From the NCBI RefSeq assembly GCF_033971905.1, contig NZ_JALBUT010000002.1:1-64000 (forward strand): a stretch of DNA of 64,000 nt. The letters are read 5' to 3'. This DNA is from Intestinicryptomonas porci (GTDB taxonomy: Bacteria; Verrucomicrobiota; Verrucomicrobiia; Opitutales; Intestinicryptomonadaceae). Shown piece by piece: positions 8,864-15,686 of the stretch (positions are counted from its first letter, which is position 1; the number at the start of each line of letters is the position of its first letter). A program made the translations under genes and the position numbers. The notes under the pieces are model-generated. The model was given only the letters and a program-made list of their open reading frames with translations. It searched no databases and was not told the origin of the DNA.

Positions 8864-8892
8864 GCGGGGCAAAGCATTGCCCTGCTTTTTTT
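8864..8892 (+). terminator. intrinsic terminator after the GH99-like gene
   Basis: A 7-bp GC-rich stem with one G-T pair (8864-8870 with 8879-8885) is followed directly by seven T. Confidence 0.8.
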
Positions 8893-8920
8893 GCGATTTA
8901 AAAATTTTTTAAAAAAAAGC

Positions 8921-8948
8921 TTGGCAAAGAATAAAAAATTTGTACTGT
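8921..8948 (+). promoter_or_regulatory. putative tRNA-Tyr promoter
   Basis: TTGGCA (8921-8926) and TACTGT (8943-8948) are separated by 16 bases and end 21 bases before tRNA-Tyr. It shares the GC-TTGnnA-A arrangement seen before the other tRNA genes here. Confidence 0.4.
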
Positions 8949-8969
8949 GTAATACTTTCAAAAATGCTT

Positions 8970-9056
8970 GGTAAGGTATCCAAGTGGCTAAAGGGCGCGG
9001 ACTGTAAATCCGTTCAGTTATGCTGTTCACTGGTTCGAATCCAGTCCTTACCACCA
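8970..9056 (+). tRNA. tRNA-Tyr (GTA)
   Basis: A class II tRNA with a long variable arm. The acceptor is GGTAAGG with CCTTACC, the anticodon stem CGGA/TCCG encloses a loop with anticodon GTA, the T-arm is CTGGTTCGAATCCAG, the discriminator is A, and CCA is encoded at 9054-9056. Confidence 0.96.
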
Positions 9057-9066
9057 TTTGATAATT

Positions 9067-9098
9067 AACGACTTAGGAAATTCCTAAGTCGTTTTTTT
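9067..9098 (+). terminator. intrinsic terminator of tRNA-Tyr
   Basis: A near-perfect palindrome of 13-bp arms (9067-9079 with 9081-9093) runs into a T-run. It lies 11 bases past the tRNA. Confidence 0.88.
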
Positions 9099-9269
9099 TG
9101 TGTTTTTCGCTAAAAATTCAAATTTCATAAGTTGTTGATAATTGCCCATATTTTCCCGCTTTTCCCAAAAAATCTACAAAATTTTTTTATGTTTTTTGGC
9201 TTAAACAGAGCTCATTGCATTGAGTTTATTTATTCCACAAATCCTGACAATAGAAAGAAAAGCATTGAT

Positions 9270-9290
9270 AGAGATTTTATAGGAATCTCT
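9270..9290 (+). other. hairpin in the leader of the second SMR gene
   Basis: A 7-bp stem (9270-9276 with 9284-9290) with a 7-base loop and four T after it lies 49 bases before the SMR start. It could be an attenuator or chance. The rest of the 280-base gap 9057-9338 shows only A/T-rich sequence after the tRNA terminator. Confidence 0.3.
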
Positions 9291-9338
9291 TTTAAAATTA
9301 CGGATTGACGAATTTTTGTTTTGGGAGATTATTTCATT

Positions 9339-9671
9339 ATGAATGCCTATTTGATTTTATTTGCCGCAATCGTCTTTGAAATTATGGCGACTTCGCTTGT
9401 CAAGCTTTCAAACGGATTTACGAATTTGCTTCCGACATCGGTTTTGTTGGTTTTTTACGGAATTTCTTTTTATCTTCTGTCGCTTTCCGTAAAGACGATT
9501 CCGCTTGGCATAGCTTACGCAATTTGGTCCGGAGTTGGGATTGTCGTCATATCTTTTTTAGGGATTTTTGCCTTCAAGCAGAATCTTGATTTTCCCGCAA
9601 TACTTGGAATTGCGCTGATTATGATTGGGTGTGTAATTATAAATATTTTTTCAAAGTCATCGGTTCATTAA
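9339..9671 (+). CDS. SMR-family multidrug efflux protein (EmrE/Qac-like)
   Basis: A 110-residue four-helix membrane protein. The conserved glutamate lies in helix 1 (AIVFEIMATSLVKLSNGF), and YAIWSGVGIV in helix 3 is the EmrE/QacE form, which exports quaternary ammonium and other lipophilic cations by proton antiport. The ATG at 9339 has GGGAG twelve bases upstream and matches family N-termini; the upstream in-frame TTG is not needed. It differs in subtype from the SMR gene at 3306. The noncoding repeat array begins about 45 bases after its stop. Confidence 0.9.
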   Translation: MNAYLILFAAIVFEIMATSLVKLSNGFTNLLPTSVLLVFYGISFYLLSLSVKTIPLGIAYAIWSGVGIVVISFLGIFAFKQNLDFPAILGIALIMIGCVIINIFSKSSVH

Positions 9672-9717
9672 ATTAAAGTTCCGCGATTTTTCATAAAGAC
9701 GGGACAAGTTTTGTAAA

Positions 9718-9836
9718 TCGCTTGTCGGTGGATTGTGCTGTACTTCGCTTGTTCTTGCGGGTAAATTGCAAATGCAATTTATGCCATCCCTGCCAAACAC
9801 AAAAAAACCGCAGTTTCCTGCGGTAATTTTTCAAGC
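9718..9836 (-). repeat. array unit 6, type B (most degenerate, distal)
   Basis: Terminator stem 9807-9813 with 9818-9824 (ACCGCAG/CTGCGGT). The core palindrome AAATTGCA/TGCAATTT is intact, but the tRNA-end relic at the left edge has decayed, as expected for the oldest unit. Confidence 0.75.
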
Positions 9837-9957
9837 TGGCATTTGTCGTGGGATTGCACTGCGCTTCGCTTGCCCTTTGGGTAAATTGCAAATGCAATTT
9901 ATGCTATCCCCATCAAACATAAAAAAAACCGCAGTTTCCTGCGGTAATTTTTCAAGC
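9837..9957 (-). repeat. array unit 5, type B
   Basis: Terminator stem 9928-9934 with 9939-9945, the same as unit 6. The relic on the left reads CAATCCCACGACAAATGCCA on the tRNA strand. Confidence 0.82.
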
Positions 9958-10170
9958 TGGCGTCCCCACGGGGATTGTGCTCGCGGCTTGGTTTTGCTTT
10001 GCAAAATCCGCGCCGTCTCGGCACTCGCTACGCTCGGCTCTTTTTGCGAATGCAAAAAGCCACCGTCTCAGGCTGTCGCTTCGCGCCACCTTCGGTGTCG
10101 AACCCCAAGGGGTTCTCATCCCGTAGGAATACAAAAAAAGAGGTTCGCTTTCGCAAACCTCTTTTTGAAC
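9958..10170 (-). repeat. array unit 4, type A
   Basis: Terminator stem 10139-10145 with 10156-10162 (AGAGGTT/AACCTCT), unlike all other units. The core contains a 28-base segment (10016-10043) that recurs exactly at 10473 and 20935. The relic on the left keeps the full GGGGACGCCA acceptor end. Confidence 0.85.
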
Positions 10171-10290
10171 TGGCGTTTGTCGTGGGATTGCACTGCGCTT
10201 CGCTTGCCCTTTGGGTAAATTGCAAATGCAATTTATGCCATTCCCGTCAAGCATAAAAAAACCGCAGTTTCCTGCGGTAATTTTTCAAGC
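10171..10290 (-). repeat. array unit 3, type B
   Basis: Terminator stem 10261-10267 with 10272-10278 (ACCGCAG/CTGCGGT). The core is nearly identical to that of unit 2. Confidence 0.85.
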
Positions 10291-10414
10291 TGGCGTTTGT
10301 CGTGGGATTGCACTGCGCTTCGCTTGCCCTTTGGGTAAATTGCAAATGCAATTTATGCCATCCCTGCCAAACACAAAAAAGCCCGCAAACGTCTTGTTTG
10401 CAGGCTTTTCAAGC
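10291..10414 (-). repeat. array unit 2, type B
   Basis: Terminator stem 10381-10390 with 10396-10405 (GCCCGCAAAC/GTTTGCAGGC), shared with unit 1 but not with the other B units, although the core is the B core. Confidence 0.85.
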
Positions 10415-10629
10415 TGGCGTCCCCACGGGGATTGTGCTCGCGGCTTGGTTTTGCTTTGCAAAATCCGCGCCATCTCGGCACTCGCTACGCTCGGCTCTTT
10501 TTGCGAATGCAAAAAGCCACCGTCTCAGGCTGTCGCTTCGCGCCACCTTCGGCGTCGAACCCAAGGGTTCTCATCCCCTTGGAACAAAAAAAAAGCCCGC
10601 AAACACTCTTGTTTGCAGGCTTTTCAAGC
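10415..10629 (-). repeat. array unit 1, type A (next to the tRNA)
   Basis: Terminator stem 10594-10604 with 10611-10621 and a long T-run on the minus strand; this is the functional terminator of tRNA-Glu. The core is the A type and closes with a relic that keeps GGGGACGCCA. Confidence 0.87.
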
Positions 10630-10706
10630 TGGCGTCCCCACAGGGATTCGAACCCTGGTCGTAAGAATGAAAATCTTATGTCCTAACCGGGCTAGACGAT
10701 AGGGAC
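10630..10706 (-). tRNA. tRNA-Glu (TTC)
   Basis: The minus strand folds into a standard tRNA: acceptor GTCCCTA, D-arm with AGCCCGGTTAGGAC, anticodon stem TAAGA/TCTTA around TTTTCAT (anticodon TTC), T-arm CCAGGGTTCGAATCCCTG, discriminator G, and encoded CCA at 10630-10632. Confidence 0.96.
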
Positions 10707-10729
10707 GTAGCTCGATTTAAAGCTTATAT

Positions 10730-10757
10730 ACGATACGAATGCTTTTTGCTTTTGCAA
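10730..10757 (-). promoter_or_regulatory. putative tRNA-Glu promoter
   Basis: On the minus strand TTGCAA (10752-10757) and TATCGT (10730-10735) are separated by 16 bases and end 23 bases before the tRNA. Confidence 0.4.
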
Positions 10758-10800
10758 GAAAAATTTTTAAAAAAATCCAAATTATTTTATGTTTTTAATT

Positions 10801-10831
10801 TTGACAGCTTCAATCCGTTATTAAATATAGA
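10801..10831 (+). promoter_or_regulatory. putative promoter of the GT25 gene
   Basis: A consensus TTGACA (10801-10806) is followed after 19 bases by TATAGA (10826-10831), 26 bases before the start codon. The spacing is longer than ideal. Confidence 0.35.
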
Positions 10832-10857
10832 ACTATTAAATTATATTTTGTCGTTTT

Positions 10858-11604
10858 ATGGATGATGTTCAAATTATTTTGATAAATTTGAATTCCGATA
10901 CGGAGCGTCTGTCCCGCATTTCCGCGCGTTTGGAGCAAATGGGCTTGGATTATGTGAGAATGCCTGCGGTTGAAGGTAAAAGTTTGGAAATAAACGGCGG
11001 GATTTTCAATGAGGCGGCTTTCAGGCGCAATATGGGAAAATTTACAAACAAGAATGAAATTGCCTGTTATTTGAGCCATTATGAGGCGTTGAAGCTCTTT
11101 CTGAAATCGGGAAAGAAGCATGGGCTTATTCTCGAAGATGACATGGTTTTCAATTCGGATTTCAGAAAGGTTTTGGAGAGTGTTCTGGCTCTTGATTTCC
11201 GTTGGGATTTCATAAAATTCAACGCCGCTTCCGACAAGGGATTGGGCAATGTCAAGGTTTGCGGCTTGTTTGGCAAATACAAGCTTGTTGCGTCCCTCTT
11301 TTCAAAGAAAAAATCGGGAGCGTATATTGTAAACCGCAAAGCCGCCGAAAGTCTGGTCGAAAAGCTTTTGCCCATGACTGTTCCGTTCGACCACGAAATG
11401 GTTAAGTTTTACAAGTACAACATCCGCCAATATTCTGTTTTCCCGTCTCCCTCTGAAGAGGAAAAAAGAGGTTCTTCCATCGGCGGATACGGAAAAAAGA
11501 AGTCTAAATTCCCTTTTTACAGGAGGGTGAGCGTGTTTTTTTACAGGTATTTTTACATTATGCCTTTAAGACTTTTTTATTTTGGCAGGCTTTTGGGCAG
11601 GTAG
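10858..11604 (+). CDS. glycosyltransferase family 25 (LPS/LOS-type)
   Basis: A 248-residue cytosolic glycosyltransferase. It has the GT25 order of motifs: N-terminal ILINLNSDTERLSRI, then NEIACYLSHYEALKLF, then LILEDDMVF, the acidic segment used for sugar-nucleotide binding. GT25 enzymes usually add galactose or a related sugar to lipooligosaccharide. It stands alone, so the acceptor is unknown. The next gene is convergent, with four bases between the stops and no terminator. Confidence 0.87.
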   Translation: MDDVQIILINLNSDTERLSRISARLEQMGLDYVRMPAVEGKSLEINGGIFNEAAFRRNMGKFTNKNEIACYLSHYEALKLFLKSGKKHGLILEDDMVFNSDFRKVLESVLALDFRWDFIKFNAASDKGLGNVKVCGLFGKYKLVASLFSKKKSGAYIVNRKAAESLVEKLLPMTVPFDHEMVKFYKYNIRQYSVFPSPSEEEKRGSSIGGYGKKKSKFPFYRRVSVFFYRYFYIMPLRLFYFGRLLGR

Positions 11605-11608
11605 GCGT

Positions 11609-12094
11609 TCATTTTTGCATTTTCTTTTCGCCCTTTGTCTTTGCGGAGACAAACTCGATGTCGAGTCTAAGCACTGCCGTTCTTCCGATGGAAGAATCTA
11701 TGTATTTTTCCCCGATGTCTTCAAAGCCCTTTGAATATTTTTTTAATAGAAGGCGCAGTGCCTTGCGCTTTTCCTCTTCTTCGAAAACTTGCAAGATTTT
11801 ACCTTGAGCAATGACGCTTTGGTATGATGTCGTAAATTCATTCGGGCGGACTCTCGTTTTCCCGACAACTGCAAACGATACATTTGCGCAGTTTTTTAAG
11901 GCTTCGAGCTTTCTGCCCTCGGGCGCGCAGTGGAAGTAGAGCTTGTTTTCTTCGCGGGCGTAGCTTATGGGAATTCCGTATCCTGAATTTTCGTCGGCGA
12001 ACGCCAAAAATCCGTATTCTGCATTGGATAGCAGTTCGTCGGATTCTTCCGAATTCCAAATTCTGTCTTTTCTTCTTATTTCTTTGTATTGCAT
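11609..12094 (-). CDS. NimA-like flavoprotein (pyridoxamine 5'-phosphate oxidase fold)
   Basis: A small FMN-binding split-barrel protein. IRRKDRIWNSEESDELLSNA and YGFLAFADENSGYGIPISY are the N-terminal signature of the NimA/PNPOx-like family, and KLYFHCAPEGRKLEALK follows. Family members include nitroimidazole-resistance proteins; a resistance role here is not established. The open frame extends to 12232, but homology begins at the ATG at 12094 (MQYKEI), which gives 161 residues. Confidence 0.82.
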   Translation of the reverse strand: MQYKEIRRKDRIWNSEESDELLSNAEYGFLAFADENSGYGIPISYAREENKLYFHCAPEGRKLEALKNCANVSFAVVGKTRVRPNEFTTSYQSVIAQGKILQVFEEEEKRKALRLLLKKYSKGFEDIGEKYIDSSIGRTAVLRLDIEFVSAKTKGEKKMQK

Positions 12095-12259
12095 GGTTTT
12101 CAGATTAGATTGTTTTGCCGCTTTTTGAAAAGCGCAAAATTTGATTTTTCTTGAAGAGGTTTGAAATTTCCGATTTAGTTTATTAGTTTTAAAGATAATG
12201 CACAGGTTTGCATGTTTGCGAATTTTTAACAAATTCTTTACTGCGCCTTAATTTTACAA

Positions 12260-14152
12260 ATGAAATATTTGATAAGAGACTTGATTTTATTTTGCCAGCT
12301 GTTTGCGGTATATTTCATCGGCAGGGCGGTATTGCTTTTGCTTTTCGGTGCGGATAAGATTGAGCTTATTACGGGCAAGTGGCTTTGGCTTTCAGTGCGG
12401 TTTGATTTGATGACGTCGTCTTATCTCATATTGCCTTCGTTTGTTTTGACTTTCATTGCGATTTTTTGGCGCGACGGGCGTTGGATTGAAAAGGCGAAGA
12501 TTTCATACAATGTCTTTATTCTTTCTTTATCGCTGTTTTTGGCGGTTTTGAACATTTGCTTTTTTTACGAGTACAAAAGCCAGTTCAACCAGTGGATACT
12601 GGGCATCTTTTACGACGACTTCCGCGCGATTATGATGACGATAGTGAAAAGCTATCCTATATTTCCCATCTTTTTGGGAATATTGGTCTGCACGTTCCTA
12701 ATTTATCTTTCGGTGAAATTCGTTTACATGCGGACGTCTAAATGCGCCGTTTTTAACAGAATGCGCACGAAAATCGCGGCGTTTGCGCTTTGCGCCCCGC
12801 TTTGCGCGTTCTGCATGATGGGCGCGGATTTCGACGGCGAGCCGCTGACTCCCACGAGCGCGGTAATTTCGGAGTCTCCGTTTTTGAACAATTTGATACC
12901 CAATTCCGCGTACTGCCTGCGTTTCGAGCTTAAAACGCACTTTGAATTTCTGACGTTTGAAGATTCCATAAGCTTTTTCAACGTGAAAAAATCGGAGCTT
13001 CGCGGCATTGCAAATTCCCTTTTGGGCGGGGGGCGCGAACTTAATAACATTGACGACGGGTTGAAGCGCGTTGCAAAGGGTTCTCCGCTTAAATCGAAGC
13101 CATCGCACATATTTTTAATCATTGCGGAAAGTCATTCTGCGTGGCCTCTTGCGCCGCAGCATCAAAGCCGCAATTTAATGCCCGAAACCTTGAAGCTCTG
13201 CGAAAAGGGGCTTTCTTCCAAACGCGCGGTCTCCGCGGGAATAGGCACTTCCGACACAACCACCTGCATTTTGGGCGGCATTCCTTTTGCCGTTCTTTCC
13301 CCCGGTTGCATAAAAGACTATCCGACCGATTTTTCGCTTGCCAATTTGATGAAAAGTTTTGGCTACAAGACGAGCTTTTTTTGCGGCGCGGCTATGTCTT
13401 GGTGTGACATTGGCTCTTTCTGCAAGAAAATGGGTTTTGACGAAGCCATTGGGGGGGACGAAATCAGCCCGCTTTATTTTCAGTATGAATGGGGCGTTCC
13501 TGACAAGGAATTTTACCGCTACATTGTTGACCGCAAGCTCGACTGCCCGACTTTCAACGTAATTTTGACTGTTTCAAACCACCCTCCGTACGAAGTTGAC
13601 TTGAAAAAGGAAGGTTGCCCCAACGTCATCGACAGCCCTCTCGAAAACAAGGTTCAGCACATGTGGTATGCCGACAAGTCCATCGGCGATTTTGTGCGCA
13701 ACATTCGCGCGAAATATTCAGACGCCTTGATTATAATAACGGGCGACCACAATGCGCGTCTTACTCCGAAGTACTTGGAAGACGACATCGAATACAAGAT
13801 GTGCGTTCCCTTGATTTTCACGGGCAAGCCGATAGAGGATGCGGGGCTTCAAAACGAATTGGGCTTTACATCGCATATAGACATCATTCCGACATTGGTT
13901 GAGCTGTTGGCGGACAAAGGCTTTGAGTACAAGGCTTGGGGAACTCCGATGTTCGGGGAAAAGCGGACGGTAGAGCCTCTTAATCCATACTGCGTGGTTT
14001 ATGACGGCGTTTTGCGGGATGTAAAGAGCATAGACTGTTCGGAAGACGCCCGCAGGCGCATGAATTCCTTTTTGGCGTTGGCGTATTGGCGCGCGGTAAG
14101 GGGCGCGGAATTTCCGAGCGCGGAAGAAATTTCCGATGAGGAAGGGGAGTAA
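12260..14152 (+). CDS. LtaS/MdoB-type sulfatase-fold phosphoglycerol transferase
   Basis: A 630-residue inner-membrane protein. About five transmembrane helices occupy the first 200 residues, followed by a periplasmic sulfatase-fold domain. Metal-binding and catalytic features are visible: IIAESHSAWP, GIGTSDTTTCILGGIPFA with the candidate threonine nucleophile, VSNHPPYE, and TGDHNAR. Enzymes of this group move phosphoglycerol (or phosphoethanolamine) from phospholipid to glycans or glycolipids. The immediately following dgkA is consistent with diacylglycerol being the by-product. The acceptor is unknown. Confidence 0.8.
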   Translation: MKYLIRDLILFCQLFAVYFIGRAVLLLLFGADKIELITGKWLWLSVRFDLMTSSYLILPSFVLTFIAIFWRDGRWIEKAKISYNVFILSLSLFLAVLNICFFYEYKSQFNQWILGIFYDDFRAIMMTIVKSYPIFPIFLGILVCTFLIYLSVKFVYMRTSKCAVFNRMRTKIAAFALCAPLCAFCMMGADFDGEPLTPTSAVISESPFLNNLIPNSAYCLRFELKTHFEFLTFEDSISFFNVKKSELRGIANSLLGGGRELNNIDDGLKRVAKGSPLKSKPSHIFLIIAESHSAWPLAPQHQSRNLMPETLKLCEKGLSSKRAVSAGIGTSDTTTCILGGIPFAVLSPGCIKDYPTDFSLANLMKSFGYKTSFFCGAAMSWCDIGSFCKKMGFDEAIGGDEISPLYFQYEWGVPDKEFYRYIVDRKLDCPTFNVILTVSNHPPYEVDLKKEGCPNVIDSPLENKVQHMWYADKSIGDFVRNIRAKYSDALIIITGDHNARLTPKYLEDDIEYKMCVPLIFTGKPIEDAGLQNELGFTSHIDIIPTLVELLADKGFEYKAWGTPMFGEKRTVEPLNPYCVVYDGVLRDVKSIDCSEDARRRMNSFLALAYWRAVRGAEFPSAEEISDEEGE

Positions 14153-14153
14153 A

Positions 14154-14534
14154 ATGGAGAGTGCGCCGCGCAAAAACAAAGGGGTTATCCGAATCTTAAA
14201 GGCTTTCACCTATTCTTGGGACGGCATAAAAAACGCCTTGAAAAATGAGGCGGCTTTCAGGCAGGAGTTTGCTCTGTCTGCCGTTTTAATTCCGCTTGCG
14301 CTGTTTTTGGATGCGGAAATTTCGGAAAAGCTTTTGCTTATTGGTTCTGTACTCTTGCTTTTAATCGTCGAACTTCTAAATTCCGCCGTAGAGGAGTGCG
14401 TAAATCTTTGCACAGATAAAATTCATCCGCTTGCAAAGCGCGCAAAAGATATGGGAAGCGCGGCGGTGCTCTTTGCCGTAATCAATTTGATTGCAGTTTG
14501 GTCTGCTGTTTTGTGGAAGCTCTTTTGTTCTTGA
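14154..14534 (+). CDS. dgkA: diacylglycerol kinase (prokaryotic DgkA type)
   Basis: A three-helix membrane kinase that phosphorylates diacylglycerol to phosphatidic acid. NEAAFRQE (31-38), ELLNSAVE (73-80) and AKDMGSAAV (98-106) are the DgkA signature and contain the catalytic glutamates. The ATG at 14154 is chosen because GAAGGGGAG lies just upstream, inside the end of the previous gene; this is one of the clearest ribosome sites in the window. It starts one base after the phosphoglycerol transferase stop, so the two are an operon and probably recycle the diacylglycerol released by that enzyme. Confidence 0.93.
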   Translation: MESAPRKNKGVIRILKAFTYSWDGIKNALKNEAAFRQEFALSAVLIPLALFLDAEISEKLLLIGSVLLLLIVELLNSAVEECVNLCTDKIHPLAKRAKDMGSAAVLFAVINLIAVWSAVLWKLFCS

Positions 14535-14588
14535 AAAAGCCGAAAATTTCAGTTTTCATTTTTTATGTATAAAAATATTGCTTGCCGT

Positions 14589-15686
14589 ATGAAAAAAGTA
14601 TTAGTTGCATTGCTTGCCGCATCGTTAATTTCAGGTGTTTTCGCCCAATCCGCGCAGGAAAGAGAAGCTAAAAAGCTTGCCGAAATAAAGCAGAGGGCGG
14701 ACAGGCTTTACAAGGGGTTGAATGTAGAGCGCGATGTCGTTTACAAAAAATTTAAAGGCAAAGACGTCACAATGGACATCGTTTTGCCGCGCGAGCAGAA
14801 GTTCAAGGGCGGCGCGCCGATTCTTGTGAACATTCACGGCGGCGGTTGGAACGGCGGCGACAGGTACCATGTCGGCGGCCCTTGGGCAAAGGCATTGAAT
14901 GAAAAGGGCATTGCCGTTGCCACAATATCCTACACTTTTGCGGAAGACGGCAAGACGGACATAACAAACTGCATAACGGACGTAAAAGACGCCTTGCGTT
15001 TCCTTGTCAAAAATTCCAAAAAATACGGCATCGACCCCACCAGAATGATTACGACGGGGCATTCCGCGGGCGGGCATTTGTCTTTGCTTGCGGCGCTTTC
15101 GCCAAACGACAAATTTGTGGGAGACCCTTCTCTTAAAAAGTACGAGCCGAAGTTTGTCGGCGCGATAGGCTTTGCCCCCGCCGTTTCTTTCGTAAATCCG
15201 GAAGCCGACTACAAGGGAACCGTAAGTTACGGTGCGGGTTGTTTTGCGCGTTTGATGGGCGGTTCTCTCGATGAAATCCGTAAATTTCAAAAAGAATGCG
15301 AGGGCAATTCGTTTGAGTTTTTGAAGGAGAAAAATCCGAAAGACAAGCGCATAGCTCTTGCCGAAGAAGTAAGCCCCATAAATTATCTTAGCCGTTCTTC
15401 ATGCCCTGTTTTAATAATTCACGGCTCCAAGGACGATTTGGTGTCTTACAAGGCGTCGAAACTCATGGCTGAAAAGGCAAAAAAGCTTGGCGCGGACTTG
15501 ATTTATATAGAAGTGACGGGAGCCGACCATGGTTTGGGAGGTGCGAAAATTCCGCAGACTGACGAGGAAAAAGCCGCAAACATCCAGCGTTTTGAAGAAA
15601 TATCGGTATCGAAGGATGCCCAGGGAAAAATTCGCGACTTGTTTTTGTTGCGCCACATGTTAGACGGCGTTGAGCCTTTGAAATAA
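14589..15686 (+). CDS. secreted alpha/beta-hydrolase, esterase/lipase-like
   Basis: A 365-residue protein with a signal peptide (MKKVLVALLAASLISGVFAQ). The frame opens eight codons earlier at 14565, but the ATG at 14589 fits the signal sequence. The oxyanion motif is HGGGW, the nucleophile elbow GHSAGGH, and a C-terminal ADHGLGG supplies the histidine. This is the BD-FAE-like carboxylesterase pattern. Such enzymes in glycan degraders often remove acyl groups from polysaccharides; no substrate can be read here. It is convergent with holA, with abutting stops and no terminator. Confidence 0.85.
   Translation: MKKVLVALLAASLISGVFAQSAQEREAKKLAEIKQRADRLYKGLNVERDVVYKKFKGKDVTMDIVLPREQKFKGGAPILVNIHGGGWNGGDRYHVGGPWAKALNEKGIAVATISYTFAEDGKTDITNCITDVKDALRFLVKNSKKYGIDPTRMITTGHSAGGHLSLLAALSPNDKFVGDPSLKKYEPKFVGAIGFAPAVSFVNPEADYKGTVSYGAGCFARLMGGSLDEIRKFQKECEGNSFEFLKEKNPKDKRIALAEEVSPINYLSRSSCPVLIIHGSKDDLVSYKASKLMAEKAKKLGADLIYIEVTGADHGLGGAKIPQTDEEKAANIQRFEEISVSKDAQGKIRDLFLLRHMLDGVEPLK

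Larger units (their letters stand above)
9718..10629 (-). repeat. tandem array of tRNA-Glu 3'-end relics, terminators and hairpin cores (six units)
   Basis: About 910 bases directly 3' of tRNA-Glu are six head-to-tail units and hold no credible gene. Read on the tRNA strand, each unit has: (1) GCTTGAAAA-type sequence as found right after the tRNA; (2) an intrinsic terminator hairpin with a T-run; (3) a core rich in short palindromes; (4) a relic resembling the tRNA-Glu 3' end, for example AATCCCCGTGGGGACGCCA against AATCCCTGTGGGGACGCCA in the gene. Long units (A, about 214 bases) and short units (B, 119-124 bases) are ordered A-B-B-A-B-B from the tRNA. Open frames across the array are artefacts of the repeats. 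Confidence 0.88.

Noticed and set aside
9057..9338. Guanidine or other riboswitch upstream of the second SMR gene
   Set aside because: Only a simple 7-bp hairpin is present. The paired ACGG/ACGR-loop hairpins of the mini-ykkC class and the conserved core of ykkC were not found.
9718..10629. CRISPR array
   Set aside because: The units are 119-215 bases with several inner palindromes and terminators. There are no short identical repeats alternating with unique spacers of constant length, and no cas gene is nearby.
9733..10702. Two protein genes of about 160 residues across the array
   Set aside because: The frames run through tRNA relics, terminators and even tRNA-Glu itself. Their translations repeat each other because the DNA repeats, and no start context supports them.
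258..10706. Prophage or integrative element anchored at tRNA-Val or tRNA-Glu
   Set aside because: The genes between the tRNAs are housekeeping or metabolic. No integrase, excisionase, phage structural or conjugation gene is present.
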